Source of the DNA: Sycobia sp. Sy_11
Taxonomy: Eukaryota > Arthropoda > Insecta > Hymenoptera > Epichrysomallidae
Direction: 5' to 3'
Assembly: GCA_018907035.1 (NCBI GenBank)
Contig: JACCIC010000022.1
Location: 825,501-889,500 of the forward strand
DNA length: 64,000 nt
Below are positions 12,854 to 26,852 of this stretch, in pieces (positions within the stretch are counted from its first letter, which is position 1; every line of letters starts with the position of its first letter). Made by a program: the position numbers and the translations under genes. The notes under the pieces were generated by a model. That model was given only the letters and a program-made list of their open reading frames with translations, had not been told where the DNA came from and did no database searches.

Positions 12854-12936
12854 TATAGGGGGGCTGACCTATTGCTTCCCCCTCTCCGCCCTCCTCCAAG
12901 CTTTCGTTTTGCTCTCGCGGCGCAACGTTAGAGGAA

Positions 12937-12993
<57 letters not shown>
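12818..12993. repeat. (AT)n microsatellites (two tracts)
   Basis: AT repeats at 12818-12845 (passing into a short CA run) and at 12939-12993. Confidence 0.9.
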
Positions 12994-12995
<2 letters not shown>

Positions 12996-13969
12996 GTAAA
13001 TATAAAAGCGCGCGGGGCGTTCCGCAAGGACGTTGAAAGATGCACGAAGAGCTTGTATTATGGAAAACCATGCAAGCCGACTGTTTTTGTTCGCGCGCTT
13101 TCACGAAGCCTGGGCCGGTCGCTGAGCAATGCGAGAGTCTCCTTGGTTATTGCGCGAACTTCTGCTTTTTTCGCTTGTGTATATTTTCGCGTCGCGATTG
13201 TTTCGAATCGATAGAATGGTCGTCGACGGTCGATTTTCTTCGCTCAGTTTTTAAATTGCGAATCCGCTCTTTATAAGCAACAGCCAGAATTGTGACAACG
13301 TTTAAGTTATTTTTTTAATTCGCGCAACGTGGGCAAGTTCCACACGTCCGATTTAAAATAAATTAGATTTGGAAAATAAAAGTATGAAGCCTGTAACTAA
13401 GGGACGACCTTTGTCTTGGCGCTGGTAAAGGATCGACAAACGATGATTTATTGAATGAGTCGATAACGTTTCGAAGATTCGCTTGACGTGCTACGTTTCA
13501 TATATGCGTTTATACAATAATATTGTTGCGTACTCTTATTTTAAACTTCAAGTATTTCTTTGTACTGAAATGCGAACTTTGGTTTTCTTCGTCACTGTTT
13601 GGAAATACAGTGACAGTTTGCGAAAACAAACGATAAGAACAGTGAAACATTTTTAATACTTCGAATGTTGAATTGTTTGGATTTTTGTGCACGGTCAAGC
13701 TTCTTTAAAAATATAAATTATTCTTTTACGTTTACGTGCACGGATCGAAAGCGCCATGGTTAATGAAGTTTGTAACTCTCTCATTTGAATCTTTAGATTT
13801 AATTGAAAATATTTTAAAATTAATAACTTCTGATCAAATACAATGTGTGACAACTAGTGCAGTTGGTTTTTTAATAAGATAGTGAAACTTTTTTTATCAC
13901 TCTTTTATACATATAATAAATCATAAAAAATTAATTAAAAAAAAATTTAGCATTGTATCGATTTTTATC

Positions 13970-14380
13970 TTCCGCGAGCACTCGCGAGTTGGTCAACCTG
14001 AATTATTCCCATGCTCCCTCGCTACCGGCTTAGAGAGGAACAAACTGGTGGGCGTCGAAATGTCAAGTTCTACACCGACTACACCCGGTTCGATGGCCCG
14101 CTCGATCTTCCACGGGCATTTACTACGCCTACGGGTCCTTCTCCCTCATTTTTGTTTTGTCCCACGACTGTGGTCGTCGACTGTGGTCTTTAGCGTTAAC
14201 GCGACACCCTCCGTGCGCGTTACGGCCGGCCCTGTGTAATTATTGGTACACGGCGCACGTCGCTCCCCGCGTGAACCCACTCCCCCCCCCTCCTCCTCAA
14301 GCGATTCTTGACCCACGAAACGAGGATTTCACTCAGAGTGGCGCACGGTCTCGCCGTGAAATTTTAACGAGGCTCGAGAA
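13970..14380. promoter_or_regulatory. GC-rich intronic patch
   Basis: Moderately GC/CpG-rich segment with a C9 run near 14283, followed by a short (AT)n tract. No convincing coding frame. A regulatory role is only a possibility. Confidence 0.25.
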
Positions 14381-15429
14381 TCGATCGCTATACATATATA
14401 TATATATATAATTGCTGCTTCACAGCTGGGACAGACTATTCTGGTTAAAAGATTCGTCTTTTTCACGAATGGAATTAATGAATCGAATGCTTCTTTAAAA
14501 ATCGCAGATATTTCAAGAAGTGATTCGATTATTTTTGAAATTACTGAAAGTCAAGGTACGTGGAAATAGTCTTAATATTTTATAAAATCAAACAATAGCT
14601 TTTACAAAATAAAAATCAAATACAAATTGCTGGTCGATTTTTTGTGAAAAATATTTTTTTTTAATATATATTTATTTGTTTTATATAAAACTGAAAAATG
14701 AAAAAAACGTGAAGGTATTAATAGTTTTATTGATATTGTCAATGATATATCATCTCGATTAAAATATATATAAATAATCGATTAATCTCGATAAAAATAT
14801 CGTTATAGTATATTAAAACAAAAAAAAAGAATTTGTATGATATCTCGTTAACGCAGGAAGTCCTATCTTAACACAAATTAAATATACATTAACATAAATT
14901 TAATTCGAACCGTTAATCTCGAATTATGCTCTACAGATTTTTTTTTAATTCATGCTACTTATAATGTTATATTTCAATTCAATATACGGAAGTTTATTAC
15001 TTTTTATGTGAAGCTATTTAACTCCGAGCTAAGCGAGTTAAAAATCAACTTCACACTAGTTTTCGGATTTATGATACAATCTGGGAATCGAAAACTTGCA
15101 CTTTTCACACGATATTTCGGCTGTCGTCATATAAGAAACAACGATTGGACCTTAGAGCGAAAGTTGATTTTTTCAATCGCGACACTTTCCTCAGTTACCT
15201 CCCTCCATAGTTTCCCGTGCTAACAGAGATTTAGCAACAGCTCGCACGCACATACGAATGCGAGATATACAAACGTTTAATAAGTCTTAAAACAATAAAA
15301 TTTGAACAATGACGAAACAATTAGATTGATTTATAATTTATCTAGTATTCGACAGTGGAAAAATTAGGAGACCATTATTTCGTTCTTTTGTAAAAGCACT
15401 TGCTTGACAATTTCTCAAACATTTCGTAA

Positions 15430-15433
<4 letters not shown>

Positions 15434-15475
<42 letters not shown>
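15434..15475. repeat. (AT)n microsatellite
   Basis: About 21 AT units. Confidence 0.95.
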
Positions 15476-15483
<8 letters not shown>

Positions 15484-17687
15484 TCTGAAAAGTGTAAAAA
15501 TCAGCAGGAACGTGGTAATTACAATTCTCAATAGTGTATCGATATTAATAAGCACTTTGCGGAGCTTCAACTACTTTTAGTTCCTATTAGTTTCCTACTA
15601 CCGTAGAATCAAGTAACTTTTCGAAAAATATAAATTATGTTTGAAATTCAGAGGTTTCTTAATTATCTTGTAAATGATCGAGAAGAATGCGTAAAAGTAC
15701 GAGTCGATTAAAGGCTGTAATACACTCGAGTAATGTCTGCGGCTCGGTAAAAATCTTCGCGACCGATAAAATCATTCGGTTTCGTGTCAATTTTGTAAAT
15801 TAAAAAAGAATTATCAAATTTATATAATAATTATTAAATTGGGACGAGTGTTTAGTTTTCAATGACTGTGATTCGTAACTATCGCGTGTTTACATGAGCA
15901 TGACAATCATGCTCGTCGATGGGTCCATTGTTCAAAAAATCGAAACTCTGGAATTATATTCGCATTTATTTTTCGTTTACAAAACAAAATACAATAAAAA
16001 CCAAAAATGATTTCAACTCGTACTTTGATTTCAAGATTTAATTCATAATCTATTTGAATCGGTGTACTTGGTAACGTATAATTAATTTGTTTAAACAGAA
16101 TGAAATTTTTTGTTTGCTAATTAGTTGCTTATTATGCAAAAACAAATTGAATATACCAATGAAAAAGATCGCGCTGAATAATACATTTACTATTGTACAC
16201 AATAATAATCTCGAGAATCTTAGAAAAAGCTGTATAAATATTTACGAAGACTTGTAAAAAGAAACAAATTAAACATTTTGGAACAGGCCCAGACCGCCGT
16301 ATTTACGTACAAGTAGGTATATCGTGTAGTCGACCAGCTGTATCTTCGCCCGCGGTTTACGACACCAGCCCTTGGACTCTTACATTCAAAGGCTAATGCT
16401 CGTTGCAAATGCGATTCGGCGCTAAAAATAGGATTGACAAAGAACGTCTGGCACAGATTCAAATCGATTGCGTTATACCAGTACGGAGATACCGCTCGCA
16501 ATCGTAATATTTTAATTTCCCGCTCGTTTTCAGGGCTTTACATAATGTATAGGGCATAGGCAATCTATTCAATAAGTTCAGTCTCCTAGGTAGACCAAGT
16601 AAGTCGACCGAGAAACAGCGTAAGGCTAAACAATAAATCTCCGGTAAGTTAATCCATGAAGTACGAAGGAGGCTGGAGAAGTCGTTAACGGGCTAGATGT
16701 ATATATATACACACACATATATATATATATATATACGGCATGCGTCAGATCCCCGAAGGACAATGCGCGATTATTTTCAGGATAATATTAAATTTAACGA
16801 TCGTCGAATTTATCGGGTATAACCGGGGCGTCCCAATTCAACGTGTTTTCGATAATGATTGGATTTGGGGACTGACTGCGATATTTTCGGCGCGCCCCCG
16901 ATCGGCTTGAGGGCCACTCGCAAGATTGACTCTAGCCGCTTGCAAATTTAATCGTGGCCCAGTTCGAAAAATCAAAAGTGCATCGCCGCTCACCGAGAAA
17001 TTCGACGTCCGCGAAGCTTTGCCTCGGCGGGAGAGGTTGGCCTTCTTTCCGTCGGAAGGGCAAAATGGAAATATATGTGTAAGAGGGAAAAATGTATCTA
17101 AGGAAAACGTGCCAATGAGGAGGGGGGAGAGGAGGGCGAAAAATTAATAACATTTAATAATGCTGTCCTTTCATAAGCAATAGAAAACTTTGCATTCGTA
17201 TTTTAATTCTATCATTATCATACAGTCAACAGAGGGCTAGATTGTGGTTAGAACGTACGAACGTACGAAGCAATTGCAGTGTTTATATATACATGTAAAA
17301 CTATTTATGAAAGAAATTATTGTTAAACAAGACACCGCATTTATTACATCTTTTTAATTTCTTACAAAATAAATTTTGGTCATGTATAAGAACAGAAATC
17401 TTTGACTATTGCTATTTGGGACATATTTTTCATCTTAGTCAAGTACTAGTACATATAGAGTATTTTATATTTTCTCTAATTATTCAGAGTTTCAATAATA
17501 TAATTTGGTATATTATTATAATATAATTATTTAATATATAATAAACACACAGTAAGTCGTTATTTTGATATTTCAATTGTTGACAACCTTATAATATGTT
17601 AATGAGATGCTTGAATAATCATTTATTGGTCATTGCTTAAATTGTTTTAATATATTTTATTTGTTTCTATTACTTTCGAACTGTTAC

Positions 17688-17688
<1 letters not shown>

Positions 17689-17723
<35 letters not shown>

Positions 17724-17741
17724 TCTTCTTCTTCTTCTTCT
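17689..17741. repeat. Compound (CT)n(CTT)n microsatellite
   Basis: CT repeat followed by six CTT units. Confidence 0.9.
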
Positions 17742-18287
17742 AATATCAGGATAACTTAAATATGGCTTACTTAATTTAATAGCATGAACGTCAAATGAAA
17801 TTAATTTGAATAAAAACAACTTGACTGACTTAAATATTAAAAATAGAAATATTAAATATTAAATAGATTGAACTAAATATCAAAAATAACTGAGACCCAA
17901 TTCATTATTACGAAAAGAATACAGAAGAAAACTGATTATTTAATTATTTAAAATTTTAATTATTAATTCTATTTCAACATGATTGTTTCGATATACATCG
18001 TGTGACATTGTTGGGTGTAACTATTGAATGAAAAATTAATGGTCATGATGTATGGAATTATTTAGAAAGTTTGCAATTGGTTTTTAATAAAAGATTGGAA
18101 ATAGAGGTATTAAGCCATCAAGCATATTTTATAATATTTATAATGAATTTAATTTTTTCCATTATTCATATATTAAATTCATTTTCAATAATAATGCTTT
18201 ATAACGACTAACATTTTAATCGAAATTATCACATTCATTAAATATTAGTTAATTTTGCGAAAAATTATATAACGCTTATCCGTTATG

Positions 18288-18290
<3 letters not shown>

Positions 18291-18342
<52 letters not shown>
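18291..18342. repeat. (AT)n microsatellite
   Basis: About 26 AT units. Confidence 0.95.
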
Positions 18343-18344
<2 letters not shown>

Positions 18345-20342
18345 TAAATATGAAAACGAAATAATTTATAATAAGCCTTAGAATTATTTACTTATGAACA
18401 AATTGCTGTTTTGCATTAAATAGAGCTTCATAAATATCTATTTGTTTAAAAAGCTTTCTATTCAATAACATTGCATATTGAAATTTTGAAATAGTTAATA
18501 AACAAAAGATTGTAATTCACTGAATTTCTCTTGTATTCTGTTATATATTTTAGGAATTTGCGAAGCTTTGGTAGGAATTTATTGATAGATTTATAATGTT
18601 TCACACGCAAGACTACATAAAAATATTTAACATTCCTTTTGGTCAATAAAGTTATTTTAATTATAAATTTAGATTAAGAGAATAAAAACGAAATAAATTA
18701 TCGTGTACTGACATTTCGATTAATATTTATTTAATTAACGCCACCTCAAGATAAATTTTAAGAATTTACAATGTCAATTAATACTAAGGATGAAGCGCGT
18801 ATCGACGAATGATGGCTCGATGAATTTCTGGCATTGTTTAGTCAAAGTTAGAATTCAAAAATTTATTCAGAATATGTAACAAAAAAGTAATTGCTGTTAA
18901 TTTAATGTCGATAACAATGTCGATCGTGAAAATCACTCGGCAATAATTTAAAGCTAATTTTTGCAATATAGTTATCGCATCAGCTTTTAGTCATATAGTG
19001 AAAAATCAGCGATCGGGGTAACAGGTACCTTGGATCAGACATTGAGATAAATACGTAACTTCGAGTAAAGCATGGTTTCGCTAATGTATTCGAAGTTAAA
19101 AATAGAAAAAAAACCATCTATTATTCGCTTACAGGTATTAAGTCAACTTGTTAGGAATGACAGTATAATAAGCGTGAACTGGTACAGAAAACCAGTTTTG
19201 TTCAAGAAGAATATTAAATTATATTTCGCACGATCCAAGACATACTAATGTAGGCATTATTAATATGTTAACTGATTTTTACGTTAAAGAAGCACAAAAA
19301 TATTTTGAAAAAGGCTATTTATACGTCATAGAAAATTCTTTACTTATTATACATCATTATCTTGTACATTTTATAAACAATTGTATTATATGAAAATGAA
19401 TGACTATTAGGAATAAAAATACAAAGAACGTAAATGATCGAAATAGACATCCAATGTTTATATTGTGTATCTTAAATAAAGTGTGCAAGCCGATATACGT
19501 TTGAGACATGAAATGAAAAAATAGAAAATTAGAATTGTTCATAAGATAATTAAGTAAATTAAAAACAATAGGATCTACAAGATAAATTGATATAATTTAG
19601 CAGTATGTTTAACATTTCTTAATATAATATAAATACTGTCAATAGAGAAGAAAGGGTGCTGACTTATTAATGTAACAGTTGTATTAGTATAAACCGCTGT
19701 GATTATTTATATTATGAAACTCGGTTGAAAGAAAATTATTTAAAATACAACGAGCTTGTTTATAACCAGAAAAATTCTATTCGCTTCATTAAAGAATCTG
19801 CTTACAAGATCGCAGTGAAAATTGCATATAAAACCATAGAATTACCTTGTTATAAAATGCCCTAATAATTTGAAAATAGTTGTCTCGACAAAAAGTTTTT
19901 TTTAAATTTAGTTAATTAACGTGATCTTTATTATATCAGTATTTTTATTCTATCGGACAAATTTTATTTTTATTCTAAAAATAGTTAAAACTAATTAATT
20001 GGCATGAAATTAAAAGGCATATATATATACTCTTTTATAATATAAAATTACTGTTTAAGTTAATAAAACGATCTTGTTTTAATTTGTTTAAAATTGTAGG
20101 ACTGGTTTTGTCTCTTAATTCAATGACCGTATATCAAAATTCATTTAAAGACATTTATACTATTGAACTAATAAAATGTACTTTATATCATCTCGCCAGT
20201 TTTCATCAATCTATAAATTCCGAAGAGAGACATTTAAGATGGATTGATCGTGCTTTTCCTATGACTTAAATTTTTGTACAATTATACAATATACAACTCA
20301 TACAAAGTTTTTTAAAATGATTTATATTAAAATTCTTTTTAT

Positions 20343-20419
20343 AAATGTATATAAACTTATACATTTATAAAAAAATGTATAAGTTTTTTATAAAACTGTA
20401 TAAATTTTTATATACATTT
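20343..20419. repeat. Nested inverted repeat (hairpin-forming)
   Basis: An inner perfect 14-bp arm AAACTTATACATTT (20353-20366) pairs with 20373-20386 across a 6-base loop. An outer perfect 13-bp arm AAATGTATATAAA (20343-20355) pairs with 20407-20419. The two arms share three bases, so only one fold can use them fully. There is no flanking direct repeat that I could define. Confidence 0.75.
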
Positions 20420-20829
20420 TTTTTAATATTTGAACTTATTTTTATGCTGCTAGTTCTATATTCATGCAGATGAATAAAATTCGAGAGTTTTATATTTAAA
20501 TTAATAAAAAACAAAAAGAGTGTAGAACAGTAGTAGAAATTTTTTTAATTGTTTTTTTTATTGAATTTAAAATAATAATTAGTTAGATAGAGAGTTAAGT
20601 GTTTTTCTACTAATGTAAAGAGGATTAAATAATGATCTTTTTGTTTACATTCTCGTTTTTGTAAATGAGTATGTATTGAGCAAATTGAGGTTCGCTCCAC
20701 TGGGACCATACCACACATATAAATTAGTTATTCGTGAATGCCTTTTTTGAAATAGCTAAATTTGAAAGATATCTGAAGATTGATAGATTCATTAATCAGC
20801 GATTTGATTAACCGCTCAAATTATTTGTC

Positions 20830-21836
20830 GCTGCCGAGCGAAAAATATTGTCGAGTCCTTGGCAAAAGCGAAACGACGAATTACAAGACGATCGAGACCC
20901 ACGCGCGATTTCATAACGTTGATTACGACGGGGCATCAATAAGTTTAGAAATTTCTGCCGACGCGTGGCGCTCAACCACTGAGTCCGATCCATACATCCA
21001 ATGCCCCTTTCACGCACCGATCGCCATTGCGTTATCATTCGCAGGACTAAGTCGGGCGGGGACAAGGGACTTGAGGGGGGCGGCGTGTATTTTTACCGCT
21101 TTTTATCGTACTTCCGCGCGTTACGCCACGACCTTCCTCTAAACCTCCCTGCCGCGACCCTTTTTTTCCGTTGCCTTTCCCCGCGCTTCGCTCTGTAAAC
21201 GGATCCTAAAATTGGCCGGTGGACGAAGCAGAGTTCCATTAAACGTAGAGAACACGCTTGGGGAAAATATCGCGGCGAGGGCCTATAACAAAGTCGTCGT
21301 GAAATTGGAGAGCGGAAATTTCAGGAGTAGTATGCGTGTATATACGTTTGTTCGTATGCATGTGTATGTGTAGTATAGGAAGCGGCGCGTAAGGACGAGC
21401 GGTCTGGTAGTGGTAATGCCGGGTCAAGGATAAGCAGGATGGTACGTCACAGGTTGGGCTCGCGCCAGATCGATATCGTCGGAAGCTGCTCCCGTTCTTT
21501 CGCGACCCCCCCCCGGCCCTCACTCCCTTCCCTCTCTATCACACTCTGGCTGGCTCGCCCGCTGCTTCGCGCCCTCCCTCTTCAGCCCCTCCTCCCCGCC
21601 CTCCCAGTAACGCGCGTAAATGCGCTACTTATCCGAAATCGTCTCAATTTTCGGGGCGGCACGGTTACGGGCTCACTCGAGTACGTGACACGTGTACGAA
21701 TACCAACGAACGGAAGAAGTGTCAGGGCGGTGCACACTTTTTCTTTCTTCCATCCCCTCTCGTATATCGCAGCCGTGTCAATGCCGCCGTTTGACCCGGC
21801 TAAGCGAACGGCTGCGCCGCGAACGGATCTTGGCAC

Positions 21837-21897
<61 letters not shown>

Positions 21898-21909
21898 CGC
21901 GCGTATCTT

Positions 21910-21957
<48 letters not shown>

Positions 21958-22080
21958 CATACATAGAGGCTTGGTTGGGAAGGCCCGCGCGTAATTAGTA
22001 AATTCGCTAATTTATCGGCCCGCGCGTACGAGACTTCCGTTATGCGGCACCGCGCGCGGGAGTACTTTTAGAAATTGTTC
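20830..22080. promoter_or_regulatory. Largest GC-rich intronic patch
   Basis: About 1.2 kb of CpG-containing sequence split by a compound (GT)n(GC)n(AT)n tract at 21840-21952. Its several ORFs (for example 20780-21142 on + and 21239-21523 on -) overlap each other on both strands, show no domain, and lack compatible splice sites. It could be a regulatory island or an alternative first-exon region. This is inference. Confidence 0.3.
21840..21952. repeat. Compound (GT)n(GC)n(AT)n microsatellite
   Basis: About 25 GT units, then about 7 GC units, then about 20 AT units after a short GTATCTTTG interruption. Alternating purine-pyrimidine throughout, so Z-DNA-prone. Confidence 0.95.
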
Positions 22081-24848
22081 GCATCGCACGGATTGATCGA
22101 TGGTGCTTTATAACCGCGCCACTTCAAAGGTATGCCCGCATAAATGGGAAATGTAATTGACCGACTGCCGAAATCCATTCGAATTCGGGATCGATGCCAA
22201 AAAGCGACGAGGATGCTACTCTGTGGGGAAATTCATCGTTTTCGGTTTCATATCAACGGCCATTAATTTGCCCCATGCTGCCGCGTTACGCGATAAATCG
22301 CATTGTTGCAATAAGTCTCGCATTGTATATGAATAGTCCTTAAGGAAAGTTATAGTTTTTCTTTTGAGAAACTGATGAATTCTAATATAAATGCATTGCT
22401 ATAATTCATCAAAATTTGGTCTGATTCATGAGTTATTTGACTAGTTTCGATTATCTTTTTAAAGAATTATAAGAATCTTTTTAAAATTCTTTAAAATTCT
22501 TTAAAATTATCATTTAAAATTATCATTTTAAAGAATCTTCTACAAAATAGTAGGTCAACGGAAATCCGAACTTAACGTGGCTCCATCGAGTTTTGAAATA
22601 TAAGCTTACTATCGACATAAAATAATTGTATAATGAATATTGAGTATTCCGATTTTGAATTACGTCGATAAATAGTAGGATTGACATGAAGAAGAATAAC
22701 AAAAATTTTTTACATTTCTAATTTTACATTGTGGTTTCTCGTAAACAAACGAAAATCGATCCATACATACTCTTAAGATTTTACCAGCTTTGTAAAACCA
22801 ACGGCAATTTCAAGATTGCTATCAAGATTACTTATCAAGAAATTGTGAATTAGCACGAAATTTGTTTGGCAAAATCAAGTTTAAACTTTTTACGGTTAAG
22901 AATTGACAAATTCTAATGTGACTTATCGTTAAAAGCTATGAATGAATTTTCAGAAATAAATTATGTTTTAAAATAGTCTTACGAGGAATTTCGGCAAGGA
23001 ATTTAGGCCAGAGCAAATGAGGTAATACGAATTATCTCTAAAATGATCCCTGTAAGGTTTCAGGGCCTAATTCTTTTGCGTTTTGAAAATATTTCACTAT
23101 CTTTTTTATAATATTTTTTAATGAAAAGTTGAACATTTACCCCCAGATACGAAGAGATAGTATCATTTTATAGAAAAAATTTACAATGAATCTGTATCCT
23201 TCAATATTCATTTGCTCACTTATTGTCCATTAAACTTAGAACAATGAAATACAGATTATAATTGAATATACAATAACGCGTTTACCTGTGAAAATTCAGC
23301 AAACTTTGAATGGACAGTAATTAAATCGCTACGAATGTCAGGACATGCATTTATCATAACTTTTAGTTTCAAAAATCCTTTGAATAATTTCATTTTCAGA
23401 GACATAAGCTAGATTTAAATAAAAAAGAACTATATTTTCGGAAGGGAAGGGTATGAGGTTCTAAAATTATGCAGGGCTCCCGTCGAAGCCAATCCGATTC
23501 CCAACCCAATTCCCTCATCTGATCTGGACCAAATCCATCGCCCGAATGTCACAGCCTCTCCTTGTAAAACATGAACAATTTGTGTGCAGGCGAAGTACCC
23601 TTGTTTAATTCGGTTAGGGGCCTCTCTCGCTTCGATCATTACTCGGTGGGGCCTCTACGATGAAATCATACCTCCAATTAGAAAATGAAGCTCTAAATTA
23701 GATAGTAGTGTAATGCTATTTAATTTAATTTAAATAAAGTTACGCTAATAAGAATTTGTACATGAATTTCATTATTTGTCTTCTCGCACTGAAATGAAAA
23801 AATGACTATTTATTTATATTTTTGAATTGTACCAATCCATGCACAAAGCAAGATCATTTTCTCTTTCATCTAGGTGCACGTGTTTTGAAAATTTCTTATA
23901 TTAAAATGTTTCTGGATTTCGACCGTATACATTTAGTAAAAACAAAGTTTTTAGTCCAACTCTGCTGTGGTAAAGTTTTGCTTGTATGTCCGCATGAAAG
24001 CAGAGTAACTTTCGTCATCGGCTGGTGGCAGCGACAATAGAAAAATAATATTAGAAGTTTCGTATTTTCAATGGACGCTTGTTGTATGTTTTATGCATAA
24101 CTAATATTTTTCCACACTTTTTATTAATCCCGAAAAACGCTTGCATACAGTAAATATTTTCTATTTGTACATACTAATCCATGTAAATGTAATCAGTGAA
24201 TGACTTGTTTCGCAAATCTGTTGACGGAATTTAGTTATATACTTGTGCTGACTTTTTGTTGAGATTCAAAAAAATTTACTTTCGACATGAAGCATGAGAG
24301 CTGATTCGATCTAGTTTTGCAAAAGGACACCGACAAACCGAATGAAAAAGTTCATTTTACGTATTTTAAGCCACCGATGACCAATATTACAGTGACAAAT
24401 GGCGCAGATTATATTTCTATGGTCCAAGCTATGAGAAATCTAGAGAAACGACGGTATATCCACCAATGGAGAATATAGAATACAATTATTCAAAGAAAAA
24501 TTGTAGCTATTCCTATAATTTATATTCGATACTCTATAAATTTTAAAGAAAAAAATTGATCTAATTTTCGCCAATTCTAACAATGAAATTCATAATCAGT
24601 GACGCGAACTGCGTGAAAGTTTTTTTTTCTTCCCTTCCTTTCAATCATCCGGGCACTCCATTTCGAAAGCCTCGTCAGCTCTCCTCTGACATACAGAACC
24701 CTGATATCGAGCTCAAAGATATTCTGCCGAGCGAGACGTTCACGTTTACATACGCGTATATAAATACGAAAAAATTCAAATAATTAAATCAACTCCTCCC
24801 ACCCTCCCCTCCCCACCTCCCGTCGAATTCTCCCCCTCTCCGCCGCAG

Positions 24849-25175
24849 ATGCTGAAGTCCTGCCGGACGCTGAGCATGACGGTGCGCGGCCCGGCGATAG
24901 ACCCGCGCTGCCGGGGCGGCCACCCGATCTGGCCCCACAATCGCCAGCAGACCTGCAGCTGGATGGACAGGCAGGGCAGGCCGGCCTCGCCGCCGCCGCT
25001 CCACCAGCAGCAGACGCAGCAGCAGCGCCACGGGCCGCGCACGCGCAAGGTCGACCTGCTGATCGAGCCCGGTCAGTCGCTCGGGCTGATGATCAGGGGC
25101 GGCCTCGAGTACGGCCTCGGGATCTACGTCACCGGCGTCGACAAGGAGAGCGTCGCCGACAGGGCGGGCCTGCTG
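24849..25175 (+). CDS. dysc: dysc/whirlin-like exon 3: end of PDZ1, linker, start of PDZ2
   Basis: Exactly 109 codons, phase 0 at both ends (CCGCAG acceptor, CTG|GTAAGC donor). It opens with MLKSCRTLSMTVRG, which completes helix B and the last strand of PDZ1 after EEALK from exon 2. The first Met is internal and not a start. A roughly 50-residue linker follows, with PASPPPLHQQQTQQQRH (Pro/Gln-rich). Then comes PDZ2: TRKVDLLIEPGQSLGLMIRGG with the SLGL carboxylate loop, EYGLGIYVTGVDKESVADRAGLL. PDZ2 closely resembles whirlin/harmonin PDZ domains (RGGxEYGLGIYxTGVD). The codons are strongly GC-ending, in contrast to the AT-rich introns. The minus-strand ORFs over it are shadows. Confidence 0.95.
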
Positions 25176-26802
25176 GTAAGCCCCCGCGCGAGGCGCGCTA
25201 TTCTATCATTATGTCAGCGCGTGTGTGTATGTGTAGATGTCAGCACCTGGCACGGGAACGCGATCGAAACGAGCTATCGAAACGGCTGCTTCTTATTCGT
25301 GTATGAAAAATAGACTTTGTGCAAAGGGGTTACGAATTAGCAAGCTAGATTGTAGTCATATTGCAAAGAGTGTCCATGCCTTAGAATTAATTATGTTTAA
25401 TTGCAACTTTTACTTGCTGAAGACGATATGATTAGAATACTATAGTCAAAAAAGTCGACAAAAGATTATCGTGGAAAAATTCTAAAATAACTCATGAAAA
25501 TAGTTTTAAAAATTTTTTATCTTATTCTTTTTTTTCACCTTATAAATCCATTTCTACCCAGGCTTATACTATATTCAGAGGTAAAATATACGAACAATCA
25601 AATTTGCAAAGCCTAACATGTCTGAAAGAATTTAAGAGTACTTGCATACTTGACCAGAAGATATTTAGCTAACGTACTTTTGAAACCATTTTTCGATAAT
25701 ATCATGTTTAGATGGCAATTGCATAAGTATGTATGTATAATATATAATCAAAGAAGATTCATTTGAATGGGATATTCAATGTTTGTTTTAAATTTATTGT
25801 TTAAAGTTTTTAATACTTCCCAAACTACGTTTAAAATTTTATGGTGAGTTTATGCTTTGTCTATGATAATGTTTTTTGGGTTTGTTTTTAACTATTAAGT
25901 TGTTTTCAGTTGAAATTACATTAGTTAATATTTCAAAATAATAGACTTTTTCAAATTATATGATTGTAGTTTGGCAAAATGTAGCCATAATTTAATTATT
26001 ATGCTCATATATGAAAAATTGAAACTATTTTCTGGAGAAAATAAGTTAAGAAACCACAGATCAAGAGCTTTAATTTAAAACGAGACTCATTAATGTTGAT
26101 TATGAAGCAACCATTTTCATCGTTCATTTCATTTTCGTGACCACTTGCAGATGCGAGTGGTGAATGGGTAAAAAGCATGAATTTTACGATTAAAAATCTC
26201 CTTTGTGTTAGCAGAAACGTTTCAATATTATTGATACTTTGCTTAAACATTTGGTTCCAGATACAGCTACAATCCTCCGTTGCAGGCTAATTTTTATTAT
26301 AGAACAGTCTATATATATATATATATATATAGACACAAAAATTTTTAAACAATATTGTAAATCAGATGAAAATATATATTTTATATTCTGTGCATGATAT
26401 TTCTAAATATGATATTTTCTAAAAGAATCAATTCCCTTTTTGGAAGTCAATAGATTAGTTTTACTACATATTTTTTTTATCAATTATGTTGTTCCTTATT
26501 TCGTTCATTGATTGAGATACATAAGAATAATTTCAAGCAAAGTTTCGTAAAGATTGAAGCATTTCTGGACCTGCGGATGACTTTTCACAGCAAAATTCAT
26601 GTTTCTTTTTCACTGACCGACGGCGTAACCGTCGCTTTCTAGTTCGCTCGGAAGGGGGAGGGGCAGCGTTATCGTGGTTTTCTGTCGAAATCTCGAGCTC
26701 ACTGCCCTCCATTCTATGGTCGCGTAGGCTTTCTTACAAAAGCTTGTACGGCAGGATGCGAGCCTTTGATTTATTCGTACTTATAGGCTTGCATATAAGT
26801 GG

Positions 26803-26807
<5 letters not shown>

Positions 26808-26850
<43 letters not shown>
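26808..26850. repeat. (AT)n microsatellite
   Basis: About 21 AT units. A shorter AT tract lies at 26308-26330. Confidence 0.95.

Positions 26851-26852
<2 letters not shown>

Larger units (their letters stand above)
6726..24848 (+). other. Intron 2 (18.1 kb)
   Basis: Phase 0 intron, GTAAGT donor, with an exceptionally long C/T-rich acceptor (about 24785-24848). It splits helix B of PDZ1. It is mostly AT-rich sequence with no supportable exon, but contains five GC-rich patches (about 8140-8700, 10570-10970, 11960-12800, 13970-14380, 20830-22080) and many microsatellites. From 14.5 to 20.7 kb and from 22.1 to 24.7 kb I see only AT-rich sequence with scattered repeats. Confidence 0.8.
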
